16,079 nt of DNA, from assembly GCA_026713345.1 (NCBI GenBank), contig JAPOOQ010000297.1, positions 1 to 16,079 on the forward strand, given 5' to 3'. The position numbers and the translations under genes are program-made. Positions 1 to 7,092 of the stretch are shown piece by piece (position 1 is the first letter of the stretch; each line of letters starts with the position of its first letter). The DNA is from Gemmatimonadota bacterium (lineage in GTDB: Bacteria > Gemmatimonadota > Gemmatimonadetes > Longimicrobiales > Gaopeijiaceae). Under the pieces are notes generated by a model. It had not been told where the DNA came from. It worked only from the letters and a program-made list of their open reading frames with translations, and made no database searches.

Positions 1-1086
1 CCCCGGCCGGCCGGCGCCCCCGGCGCCCCCTCCCCCGCCGCCACTCGCCGCCCCACCATCCCCCCTCCACCCCCCCCGGATCCTCACCACGTCCAGGTGG
101 CGCTCCACCGCCACCCCTCCCGCGACCGCGACCCGGCGCCCACTCGGAGCCTCCCGCGCGAACCGGACCAGCGCCTCGGTGGCCGCACGGCCCGGATCGC
201 CGCCCAGCCGCTGGACTGCGCGCCTGAGAACCATCGTCAATACAGCGGGCGAAAGGGCGCACAGCGCATCGCGGTCCAGCGAGAACGCGCCGGGCGCGCC
301 GCCGGGCGGCGCATCCCCGTCGGCGCGGCGCGATTGCGGCGCATTCGCACCGCCCCCTCCCACCGCGGCCAGCGCGGCGATGCGCTCGTCGAGGAGCTCG
401 TCGAGGGCGGCCCCCTCCGCGCGGCTCGTCCCGGCCAGCGCCGCCCGCGCGGCGCCCGCGCCCGGGACCGCCTCTTCCAGGGCGGGCAGGATTTCGTGGC
501 GGAGGCGGTTGCGCGTCCAGCGCGGGTCGCGGTTGGTGGGGTCGTCCCGGAAGGGGATGCCCCGTTCGGCCGCGCAGGCCTCGATCTCGGCGCGCCGGAA
601 GGGGAGCAGCGGGCGCACCACCGACGGAGGCCGGGCCGCGCGGATCCCCCCGAGGCCGCGCGGACCGCTCCCCCGCGCGGCCCGAAAGAGAACGGTCTCG
701 GCCTGGTCGTCGGCGGTGTGCGCGGTCATCGTGACGGCATCGTCGCCGAGCCCCCGGCGCACCTCCTCGAAGAAGCCGTAGCGCAGTTCCCTGCCCTCCG
801 CCTCGGTCGTCACCGCTTCGGTGGCTTCGCACAGGTGGAAGGGAACCTCCCATTCGGCGCAGATCCCCTCCACCCAGGCCGCGTCGCCGGCGCTGCCCTC
901 TCGCATCCGGTGGTCGACGTGGGCCGCGTGCAGCCGCACCTCGGGAGGCCCGTCCCGGAAGCGTATCAGGTGCAGCAGCGTCATCGAATCCACGCCACCC
1001 GACACGCCGACCACTACGCACGCGCCGTCCCCGAGCCACCCGGAAGCGGCCAGGTGTTCGGCGAAGCGGCTCTCCAGCCCTTTCAC
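1..1086 (-). CDS. tilS: tRNA(Ile)-lysidine synthetase TilS, 3' end cut by window edge
   Basis: TilS is a cytoplasmic N-type ATP pyrophosphatase that attaches lysine to C34 of the CAU-anticodon tRNA-Ile2, so that it reads AUA and is charged with isoleucine. The frame is open for 362 codons from the GTG at 1086 to the left edge without a stop, so the C-terminus is missing. Visible motifs are the PP-loop SGGVDSM (residues 29-35), HVDHRMRE (56-63), ELRYGFF (100-106), TAHTADDQAET (121-131), and DDPTNRD followed by RNRLRH (about 181-197), all typical of TilS. The GTG start overlaps the TGA of the upstream phosphodiesterase gene as GTGA, and a GGAGA lies 6 nt before it, suggesting translational coupling. 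From about residue 336 the protein turns strongly glycine-rich up to the edge, which is odd for the family. Identification is secure; the nature of the C-terminus cannot be judged here. Confidence 0.93.
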   Translation of the reverse strand, partial: MKGLESRFAEHLAASGWLGDGACVVVGVSGGVDSMTLLHLIRFRDGPPEVRLHAAHVDHRMREGSAGDAAWVEGICAEWEVPFHLCEATEAVTTEAEGRELRYGFFEEVRRGLGDDAVTMTAHTADDQAETVLFRAARGSGPRGLGGIRAARPPSVVRPLLPFRRAEIEACAAERGIPFRDDPTNRDPRWTRNRLRHEILPALEEAVPGAGAARAALAGTSRAEGAALDELLDERIAALAAVGGGGANAPQSRRADGDAPPGGAPGAFSLDRDALCALSPAVLTMVLRRAVQRLGGDPGRAATEALVRFAREAPSGRRVAVAGGVAVERHLDVVRIRGGWRGDGGAASGGGGGGAGGAGRPG

Positions 1087-1970
1087 GCCGGCTCTCCGGC
1101 GGAGCGCGGCACCGGACGGAGCGGGCCCGACGCTTCGCTGCCGGACGCCTCCGGCGGCGCTGGACGCCCGGCCACCTCGGAAAGCACCCCGGCCAACAGG
1201 TCGGGGCGGTCGGTCATGATTCCGTCCGCGCCCCACTCCAGCAGACGGCGCATGTCGGCGGGGTCGTCCACCGTCCACACGTAGACGGGCATGTTCGCGG
1301 CCCGGGCCGCCCGGAGCAGGCCCCGTGTGACCACTCGCACCCTCCCGGACCACTCGGGCAGCTGGAATCCGTCGGCGGCGGGGACGTACCAGCGCCCCGC
1401 GGGGCCGAAGCGGCGCAGAACCCAGAAGGGAACGACCTGCCTCCGCGACGCGCCCCAGGGACCGGGGTATCCCCTCGCCCCCACCCGCGTATTCTCGAAC
1501 TCGGCGCCCACCAGGACCCGCCGCTCCGCCCCGGCGGCCCGGATGAGCCCAACCAGCGGCGCGGCGGTCTCGGCGGCCTTGGGCTCCACGACAATGCGCA
1601 TTTCCGGGAACGCCTCGAGCACCTCCTCGAAGAGCGGGATGCGCACGCCGCGGTCGCGGAAGGGGGCGGCGCCGTTCGCGCCCGGGAAGCGGAAACCGGC
1701 GTCCAGCTCCCGCGCCTGCGCCCAGGTCATGTCGCGGATCCGGCCCGTCCCGTCGGTGGTGCGGTCCACGGTCTCGTCGTGGATCACCACCACGCGCCCG
1801 TCGGCCGTGAGGCGCACGTCCATTTCGAGCATGTCCGCGTCCCATTCGTCCACGGCGCAGCGGAAGGCGGCGATGGTGTTTTCGGGAGCCAGGCCGGCCC
1901 CGCCCCGGTGCGCGATCAGCTGGGGCGCGCCCGCGAAGAAGGGGTGGCCGGGACGGGGGGAGCGCGCCAT
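1083..1970 (-). CDS. Glycerophosphodiester phosphodiesterase (GDPD family)
   Basis: This 295-residue protein belongs to the GDPD family, TIM-barrel enzymes that hydrolyse glycerophosphodiesters to glycerol-3-phosphate and an alcohol. Diagnostic motifs are HRGG (21-24), APENT (28-32), the metal-binding EMD (49-51), IHDETVDRTTDGTG (63-76), the acidic VVEPK strand (127-131, E129) and the C-terminal VWTVDDPADM and ADGIMTDRPDLL (about 231-259). There is no signal peptide or membrane segment, so it is probably cytoplasmic, like UgpQ. Residues after about 268 form a low-complexity tail absent from typical members. It starts 12 nt after the S46 peptidase stop and its stop overlaps the tilS start by 4 bp, so the three genes are likely co-transcribed. 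No clear Shine-Dalgarno sequence precedes the ATG at 1970. The in vivo substrate is unknown. Confidence 0.92.
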   Translation of the reverse strand: MARSPRPGHPFFAGAPQLIAHRGGAGLAPENTIAAFRCAVDEWDADMLEMDVRLTADGRVVVIHDETVDRTTDGTGRIRDMTWAQARELDAGFRFPGANGAAPFRDRGVRIPLFEEVLEAFPEMRIVVEPKAAETAAPLVGLIRAAGAERRVLVGAEFENTRVGARGYPGPWGASRRQVVPFWVLRRFGPAGRWYVPAADGFQLPEWSGRVRVVTRGLLRAARAANMPVYVWTVDDPADMRRLLEWGADGIMTDRPDLLAGVLSEVAGRPAPPEASGSEASGPLRPVPRSAGEPA

Positions 1971-1982
1971 CGGACGTCGTCG

Positions 1983-4211
1983 TCAGCGCCCCCCGGCCAG
2001 CTCCTGCACGATCCTGCCGGCCCCGTAGATCTCCTCCAGGGCCTCCAGGATGCCGCGGGCGTCCACGGCCACGGAGCGGTTCAGATCCGGGATGTAGATG
2101 TAGTCGCCCGGGAGGCTGTCGATGTTGCCGTCGAAGACCAGCCCCACGACCTCCAGATCGCGGTTCACCACCGGCGAGCCCGAGTTGCCGCCGATGATGT
2201 CCGCGGTGCTGACGAAGTTGAGCGGGGTGGAGAGGTCGAAGCCGGCGGGCGGCCCGGTCCAGCGCGCGGGGAGCGCCCACTCCTCGGCGCCGGGGTTCGA
2301 GTGGTGCCGGTCGTAGAGGCCGTAGAAGGTCGTGAACGCCGGGGCGACGGTACCGTTGTACGGGAACCCGCTGACCACCCCGTCGGCGAGCCGCAGCGAG
2401 AAGGTGGCGTCGGGGGGGACGGCGGTGCCACTGACCTCGAAGCGCGCGCGGCCGATGAGGGCGGCGATCTCCTCCTCGCGGGGGCCGATGGTGACGAACA
2501 TCGTTTCCTGCAGGGGGAAGAAGCGCTGCAGCAGCCCCTGCAGAAACGCGATGGCCGGATCGAGCGCGGGGTTGAGGGTGCCGCTGGTGAGCGCGTTGAC
2601 GGCGGCGGCCGAGTCCGCCATCACCGAGCCGCCGAGCACGGACGCGGCCAGTTCGCCGGGGGTGCGGCCCCGCAGCAGCGTGTTGACCGAGGGGTCGTTC
2701 GCCCCGAAGGCGCTGACCAGATCCTCGATGCGCGCGGTGAGAAGCGCTTCGTCGAGCTCGGCGGGGTGGTTGGGGACCTCCTTCATCTCGTCGACCAGCT
2801 CCTCGATCTCCTCGGGCGAGGCGCCGCTCTGGCGGGCGTTCAGGTACCCGAAGGCGGTCAGGGTGCGCAGGATCAGAGCCGACTCGTAGTCGGGAGCTCC
2901 GAGGGCGGCGAAGGCCCGAAACTCGCTCGCGAGACCTGCCTTGTCCTCCTGTAGCCCGGCCATCTCCGCGAAGAGGGGGAGGTAGGTGTCCCGCAGCGCC
3001 GGATCGGCACCGATCGCCGCCTGGAAGTCGGCCTGCGCGGCCGCGCGCCGCGCGATCACATACGGGTCGCGCAACCCCCCGAGCATCCCCGTGAACGCCT
3101 TCTGCGAGTTGAGAAGGCTGAAGAGCCCGTTGCGCACATCGTCGATCCCGGGCTCGTCCTCGCGTCCTTCGATGTAGTCTTCGTACACGTCGATCCGCGA
3201 CCCGAGGAACTCGAGCAGGGAGGGCATCTCCACGTCACGGCGGAACTCCAGTTCGGCGACGGTCTGCAGCCGCGAGGTGCTCCCCGGGTTGCCGACTATG
3301 AAGACGAGATCGCCCTCGGTGACTCCCTCCGTCGACCAGTCGAAGTGGTCGGGGGTGGCGAGCGGACCGCCGTCCTCGTCCAGGAGGCGGAAGAAGGCGA
3401 AGTCGAGCGAGTAGCGCGGATAGGTGAAGTTGTCGGGCTCGCCGCCGAAGAATCCGAGGCCCAGCTCCGGGGCCATGACCAGCGCGGCGCGGCTGTAGCG
3501 CCGGAAGACGTACGCCGAGTAGAGACCGCCGTTGTAGAGCGAGATCACCTCGACCTCGATCCCGGCGTCCTCCCCGCCCCGCTCCTCCCCGATGCGCGCC
3601 GCCACCGCCTCGGTCATGCTGTCCCGCACCGCCGAGCGCGCCTCGGGATCGGCCGCCCCGTCGACCACGCCGCGGATTTCCTGCGTGACGTCCACGATGT
3701 CGATCAACTGGTCGGCGTCGAATTCGTCCACCGTCCGCTCGTCGGCCAGGGTGGCCGCGTAGAAGCCCTCGTCGAGGAGGTCCTCGTCGTCTTCCGCGAC
3801 CTGGGTGACGAACTCGCGAGCGCAGTGGTGGTTCGTCATGACGAGGCCGGTGGGCGACACCAGCGAGGCCGAGCAGTTGGGGATCCTGAGCGCGCCGAGG
3901 CGGGCCCGCGCGTACCAGTCGTCGCCGGGCGCGAAGCCATAGGTGTCCGCCAGGTACGATGTGGGGGGGGCGTCGAAGGGCCCCATCTTGCCGTTGTCGA
4001 ATTCGCCGGCCTGCACGGTGTCGAAGCCGGGCATGGGGGCGGCGGGGGGCTGGGGGGGCTGGGGGGGCTGCGCGGGCTGGGCGACCGGGATCGCTGTCGC
4101 GGGCGGACCTCCCGGGTCGGAGGGCTGAACCGGCGCCGGTGCCGGGGTGACGGGCGGGGAGGCGCAGGCCGCGAGGGCCAGAACAAGGAGGGCGGCAGAG
4201 CCGTGGCGCAT
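1983..4211 (-). CDS. S46 family dipeptidyl-peptidase, predicted lipoprotein (DPP7-like)
   Basis: This is a 742-residue serine dipeptidyl-peptidase of family S46 (DPP7/DPP11), which removes dipeptides from peptide N-termini in the cell envelope. The ATG at 4211 is preferred over the longer frame from 4307 because it has a GAGGA 7 nt upstream and begins an ideal lipoprotein signal, MRHGSAALLVLALAAC, with the lipobox cysteine at residue 16. A Pro-rich tether (about 17-60) follows. The chymotrypsin-fold motifs are TGLVMTNHHC (catalytic His129) and GGNSGSPV (nucleophile Ser677); the catalytic Asp is not assigned confidently. Eighteen residues after Ser677 there is Gly695 in VFDGN. From family knowledge, Gly here marks DPP7-like (non-acidic P1) enzymes and Arg marks Asp/Glu-specific DPP11. 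Length matches the family (about 700-720 residues) plus the tether. It is first in the minus-strand group with the phosphodiesterase and tilS genes. Confidence 0.93.
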   Translation of the reverse strand: MRHGSAALLVLALAACASPPVTPAPAPVQPSDPGGPPATAIPVAQPAQPPQPPQPPAAPMPGFDTVQAGEFDNGKMGPFDAPPTSYLADTYGFAPGDDWYARARLGALRIPNCSASLVSPTGLVMTNHHCAREFVTQVAEDDEDLLDEGFYAATLADERTVDEFDADQLIDIVDVTQEIRGVVDGAADPEARSAVRDSMTEAVAARIGEERGGEDAGIEVEVISLYNGGLYSAYVFRRYSRAALVMAPELGLGFFGGEPDNFTYPRYSLDFAFFRLLDEDGGPLATPDHFDWSTEGVTEGDLVFIVGNPGSTSRLQTVAELEFRRDVEMPSLLEFLGSRIDVYEDYIEGREDEPGIDDVRNGLFSLLNSQKAFTGMLGGLRDPYVIARRAAAQADFQAAIGADPALRDTYLPLFAEMAGLQEDKAGLASEFRAFAALGAPDYESALILRTLTAFGYLNARQSGASPEEIEELVDEMKEVPNHPAELDEALLTARIEDLVSAFGANDPSVNTLLRGRTPGELAASVLGGSVMADSAAAVNALTSGTLNPALDPAIAFLQGLLQRFFPLQETMFVTIGPREEEIAALIGRARFEVSGTAVPPDATFSLRLADGVVSGFPYNGTVAPAFTTFYGLYDRHHSNPGAEEWALPARWTGPPAGFDLSTPLNFVSTADIIGGNSGSPVVNRDLEVVGLVFDGNIDSLPGDYIYIPDLNRSVAVDARGILEALEEIYGAGRIVQELAGGR
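3963..4069. repeat. Cluster of G-homopolymer tracts and 9-bp repeats in the S46 linker
   Basis: On the plus strand there is a run of eight G at 3963-3970, six at 4044-4049, and seven each at 4052-4058 and 4061-4067. The last two belong to a 9-bp CT-plus-G7 repeat. All lie in the coding region just after the lipoprotein signal. The 9-bp units encode the repeated PQP tripeptides of the proline-rich tether, whereas the G8 tract encodes part of DAPPTS. The tracts are slippage-prone and a length change would shift the frame. Whether they vary in nature is not visible from one sequence. Confidence 0.6.
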
Positions 4212-4395
4212 CGGTTGATCCTCGTGGAGGCGCTGGAGAGGCCGCCGGCGAGCGGCGGCGGTGGCCGCGGTCCGGTACTGCCCGGCCGCGGACGCGTCAC
4301 CTTGCAAGATAAGGCTTGGCTGACAAGATATCAGCCAGCCGAGCGCGACCCGGCCAGGTCACGGGCGTCCCCCCCACCAACGAGAAGCCATCAAT
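4212..4395. promoter_or_regulatory. Divergent intergenic region between the S46 peptidase and nfo, with a 7-bp inverted repeat
   Basis: This 184-bp gap must hold the promoters of both divergent genes. It contains an inverted repeat TGGCTGA-N7-TCAGCCA at 4317-4337 and a direct repeat CAAGATA at 4305-4311 and 4324-4330, the second copy forming the loop. The segment 4301-4337 is the most AT-rich part of the gap, as expected for promoter or operator DNA. I could not place a convincing -35/-10 pair at normal spacing on either strand. A C7 tract at 4369-4375 and a GAGAAG at 4382-4387 precede nfo. No small open gene is evident. Confidence 0.4.
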
Positions 4396-5289
4396 TTGTC
4401 AACTGAACTTGACAAAACGTCAACTGAACTTGACGAACTGGGCGCGCACGTGTCGGTCGCGGGCGGAGTAGACCGGGCTCCGGCAAGGGCCGCCGAGATC
4501 GGCGCTGTCGTCTTTCAGATCTTCACCAAGCAGCCGAACCGCTGGGCGGAGCCCACACTGACGGACGACGTCGCCGGGCGATTTCGTGCCGAGGCCGCGC
4601 GGATCAGCGCCGCCTTCACCACCTCCCACGACTCCTACCTGATCAACCTGGCCAGCCCCGATCCGGGGCTCTGGCGCCGCTCGACCGACTGCTTCCGGGG
4701 AGAGGTCGAGCGGGCGGCGCTCCTGGACCTCGACGCCGTCGTCACGCACCCCGGCAACGCCACCGACGGAGATCGCGAAGGCGGCATCGAACGCAACGCG
4801 GAAGCAATCACGGAGACGCTCGCCGCCGTCCCCGGCCGGACCCGGATCCTGCTGGAGCTGACCGCGGGCGCGGGCACCTCGGTAGGCGGCTCGTTTGAAG
4901 AACTCGCGGCGATCGTCAAAGCCATCCCCGAGCCCCACCGCTCCCGGGTGGGCGTGTGCATCGACACCTGCCATGCATGGGTCGCCGGCTACGACCTGGT
5001 TGGCGACTTCGCGGGCGTTTGGATGCACCTGGACGATACCCTCGGTGTGGGGCGGGTGGAGCTGTTCCACCTGAACGACGCCCGCACCCCCTTCGGTTCG
5101 CGGCTGGACCGCCACGAGAACATCGGCGAAGGCACGATCGGTCTCGAGCCCTTTCGCCGTCTGATGACAGAAACCCGCTTTCGCTCCGTACCCAAGATAT
5201 TGGAGACGCCCAAGGGTGAAGACGGAGTGACCGCGGATCGTATGAACCTGCAGTTGCTCCGGGGTCTGCGGCTGGAGCGCGGCCAGTGA
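4396..5289 (+). CDS. nfo: Deoxyribonuclease IV (endonuclease IV, AP endonuclease)
   Basis: Endonuclease IV is a three-zinc TIM-barrel enzyme that cleaves DNA 5' to abasic sites and removes 3' blocking groups in base-excision repair. All nine metal ligands of the E. coli enzyme have counterparts: H78 (SHDSYLINL), H118 (THPGN), E154 (LLELTAG), D190 and H193 (CIDTCHAW), H225 (FHLND), D238 and H240 (DRHENIGEG) and E270 (ILETPKG). At 297 residues it is about 12 longer than usual at the N-terminus, because the conserved LGAHVSVAGG start is preceded by two copies of a seven-residue unit (STELDKT, then STELDEL). The TTG at 4396 is the only ATG/GTG/TTG candidate upstream of LGAHVSV in this frame, with GAGAAG 8 nt upstream; CTG at 4438 would give a family-length protein. 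Divergent from the S46 peptidase gene and 91 nt from the next gene (76 nt from its longer frame). Confidence 0.95.
   Translation: MSTELDKTSTELDELGAHVSVAGGVDRAPARAAEIGAVVFQIFTKQPNRWAEPTLTDDVAGRFRAEAARISAAFTTSHDSYLINLASPDPGLWRRSTDCFRGEVERAALLDLDAVVTHPGNATDGDREGGIERNAEAITETLAAVPGRTRILLELTAGAGTSVGGSFEELAAIVKAIPEPHRSRVGVCIDTCHAWVAGYDLVGDFAGVWMHLDDTLGVGRVELFHLNDARTPFGSRLDRHENIGEGTIGLEPFRRLMTETRFRSVPKILETPKGEDGVTADRMNLQLLRGLRLERGQ
4398..4434 (+). repeat. Tandem 16-bp repeat with embedded inverted repeats at the nfo start
   Basis: The 16-mer GTCAACTGAACTTGAC occurs twice, at 4398-4413 and 4419-4434, with period 21 bp. Each copy is itself an interrupted inverted repeat (GTCAA-N6-TTGAC), and the junction forms another perfect one (TTGAC-AAAAC-GTCAA, 4409-4423). 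The unit has lower GC than its surroundings. It can be read as an in-frame seven-codon duplication at the nfo N-terminus, or as a two-site operator lying at the real start. The sequence alone does not decide. Confidence 0.7.
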
Positions 5290-5380
5290 CCCCCGCTTCC
5301 CGGAAACCGGGCCCGGATCCGGTGTCCGCCAGGCGTCTGCAGAGGCTGGCACAAGTCCTTCCAACTTGATAGGTTCCCGC
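5290..5380 (+). other. Short spacer between nfo and the membrane-protein gene
   Basis: This 91-bp spacer contains a small hairpin CCCGG-AAA-CCGGG at 5299-5311 followed by the palindrome CCGGATCCGG at 5313-5322. No T-tract follows, so it is not a convincing intrinsic terminator. Nothing resembling a strong promoter is visible. The downstream operon may read through from nfo or have its own weak promoter here. Confidence 0.4.
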
Positions 5381-6325
5381 ATGTCGACAATCCCTATGAG
5401 ACCCCTCGGATTCAGCGAAATCGTGGACGGCGCCGTGCAGCTCTACCGTCGCGATTTCGGCCTCTACTACCTGATCGTGCTGGTGTGCTCGCTGCCGAGC
5501 TATGTGCTCACGGTGCTGTGGAATCCAGCCGAGCTCCTGGAGAGCGCGGAAGCGTTCGACAGTGCCGCCGACCCCACCGTCGCCCTGGAGCAGATGGGCG
5601 GCTTGCTGGGGCAGATGGGCTTCCTGTTCCTGATTTCGCTGGTGAGTCTGGCGTTTTCCTTTTTCGCGTCGTTGTCCCTGACCGTCGCAATGCACGCTCG
5701 AATCGAGGAACGGCCGTCATCGCTCGGGGCCGCGTACAAGGGTGCGCTTCCCCACCTTGTGAGCGCAGCAGGGGCTTCCATTGTGGCATTCCTGATCTTT
5801 CTCGTCGTCTTTGTGGTGGTGTGGGTGGCCATGATGTTCAGCTTCGTCGGGGTCTCCGTCGCCACCGGGAACCCGTGGCTTGCAGTGCTCGCTTTCGGGA
5901 TCATGGTGGTGGCGCTCCTAATGGTCACCTCTCTCTGGATGGGGGCGACCTTCGGCGTGTTCCCTGCGGTCGTCATCGAGGGCCGGTCCGCGATGGACGC
6001 GCTTGGCCGGTCGTTCTCGCTGTGCCGGGGCGGGTGGCTCAAGGTGATCGGCATCATGGTGGTCGCCACGATCGTGAGTTGGGCCCCGACGGTCGCAGTC
6101 GCCACCTTCACCGGCACCTGGGATCTATTCCTGTCTCCCGGTGAGGTGGGTACGATCAGTCCAACGCGTCAGTGGGTGCTCAACACCGCCGGCCTGATCG
6201 TGGGCCCGCTCACCACGCCGTTCCTGCTCGGCTGCATCATGATGCTATTCCACGACCGCCGGGTGCGCAGCGAGGGCTACGACCTGGAGACGCTCGCGGA
6301 CGCATTGGGGGCGGACGCTACGTGA
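5381..6325 (+). CDS. Multi-pass membrane protein at the head of the MoxR cluster
   Basis: This is a 314-residue integral membrane protein with about six hydrophobic segments (near residues 28-46, 80-105, 130-158, 167-190, 222-243 and 268-290). The motifs MRPLGFSEIVDGAVQLYRRD (6-25), GRSAMDALGRSFSL (201-214) and the cytoplasmic tail GYDLETLADALG (299-310) are typical of uncharacterised membrane proteins, some labelled glycerophosphoryl diester phosphodiesterase membrane domain. No catalytic motif is seen. The ATG at 5381, with AGG 7 nt upstream, is preferred over the TTG at 5366, because typical relatives begin close to RPLGFSEI. Its TGA overlaps the GTG of the DUF4129 gene (GTGA). In the actinobacterial moxR2 locus a similar membrane protein stands at the same place (from memory). 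Function unknown; perhaps a membrane component of the MoxR system. Confidence 0.8.
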   Translation: MSTIPMRPLGFSEIVDGAVQLYRRDFGLYYLIVLVCSLPSYVLTVLWNPAELLESAEAFDSAADPTVALEQMGGLLGQMGFLFLISLVSLAFSFFASLSLTVAMHARIEERPSSLGAAYKGALPHLVSAAGASIVAFLIFLVVFVVVWVAMMFSFVGVSVATGNPWLAVLAFGIMVVALLMVTSLWMGATFGVFPAVVIEGRSAMDALGRSFSLCRGGWLKVIGIMVVATIVSWAPTVAVATFTGTWDLFLSPGEVGTISPTRQWVLNTAGLIVGPLTTPFLLGCIMMLFHDRRVRSEGYDLETLADALGADAT

Positions 6326-7092
6326 CCGGCGCGCCGGAAACGGGGCGTCCACCTGTGCAGGGCCAACCGCCCGGGCCCGTGTCATCTTCCGCTCCGGGCC
6401 AGCTTCCCGCCCCGGGATCTTCCCCCGTCGCGGAACAGCTGCCCGCCCCCGAGGAGATTTCCGGCACGTTGCGCGAGATCCTTGCAGGGCCGGACTTCGC
6501 CACCTTCGAGCCTCCGGTGGGCAACCCCTTCCTGGCCGCCCTGGGCAGGTGGTTCACGACATTTGTGGAGTGGGTCCTGGAAGTCATCGACCGCGCGCCC
6601 GGGGTAGCGTCCGCACTCGCGATCCTGATCCCGGTGCTGGCGCTCCTGGCCGCGGGAGTTCTGGTCGTGCGGCGCAGGCGCGGAGCCGTCAGGCGGACGG
6701 CCGAGGGGCAGGACGCGGATGTTGAAGAGACTCCGGTGACCCCCACCGAGTGGCTCCGGCTGGCGAGCGACCGGGCCGGCAAGGGCTATCTTCGCTCGGC
6801 CGCGACCGCGTTGTACCAGGGGTTCCTGCTGACGCTCGATCAGCGGGGAACGCTGGCCTTCCATCCGTCCAAGACTCCGGGTGACTATTCGATGGAGATC
6901 GCCCGCGATTACTCCGCAGGGACGGATGCGCGGGCCGGCGGGCGGTTCCTGAATTCGTTTCAGGGTTTCTCGTTCGGACAGCACGACCCCTCAAGCGACG
7001 GGTACGCCGACCTGACCCGGCTGGCCCGGGAGGCCGGATGCCCGACCGATGTCCCGGACGTCGAGTCGGAGAAGGCGGCAGGCACCGGGTGA
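6322..7092 (+). CDS. DUF4129 domain membrane protein
   Basis: This 256-residue protein starts at GTG 6322, overlapping the upstream TGA by 4 bp; the longer frame from 6172 would run 154 bp into the previous gene and is implausible. It has a Pro-rich, signal-less N-terminus (1-45), the segment ILAGPDFATFEPPVGNPF (53-70) and amphipathic helices to about 92. A single transmembrane helix (about 95-116) precedes an RRRRG stop-transfer. The cytoplasmic DUF4129 domain (about 155-238) shows AATALYQGFLLTLDQRGTL and HPSKTPGDY. DUF4129 proteins are recurrent partners of MoxR and transglutaminase/DUF58 clusters, with no established biochemical activity. Its TGA overlaps the next gene's GTG (GTGA), so the two are probably translated in coupled fashion. 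Confidence 0.85.
   Translation: MTGAPETGRPPVQGQPPGPVSSSAPGQLPAPGSSPVAEQLPAPEEISGTLREILAGPDFATFEPPVGNPFLAALGRWFTTFVEWVLEVIDRAPGVASALAILIPVLALLAAGVLVVRRRRGAVRRTAEGQDADVEETPVTPTEWLRLASDRAGKGYLRSAATALYQGFLLTLDQRGTLAFHPSKTPGDYSMEIARDYSAGTDARAGGRFLNSFQGFSFGQHDPSSDGYADLTRLAREAGCPTDVPDVESEKAAGTG

Noticed and set aside
97..1284. Plus-strand frame of 395 codons over tilS.
   Set aside because: The minus strand shows complete TilS motifs (SGGVDS, DDQAET, DPTN), so this is a shadow.
5299..5322. Hairpin CCCGG-AAA-CCGGG plus CCGGATCCGG palindrome as a terminator after nfo.
   Set aside because: The stem is only 5 bp and no T-tract follows. In a high-GC genome such short pairings are common by chance.
4420..5382. 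Minus-strand frame of 320 codons over nfo.
   Set aside because: All nine metal ligands of endonuclease IV are encoded on the plus strand; the minus frame has no motif.
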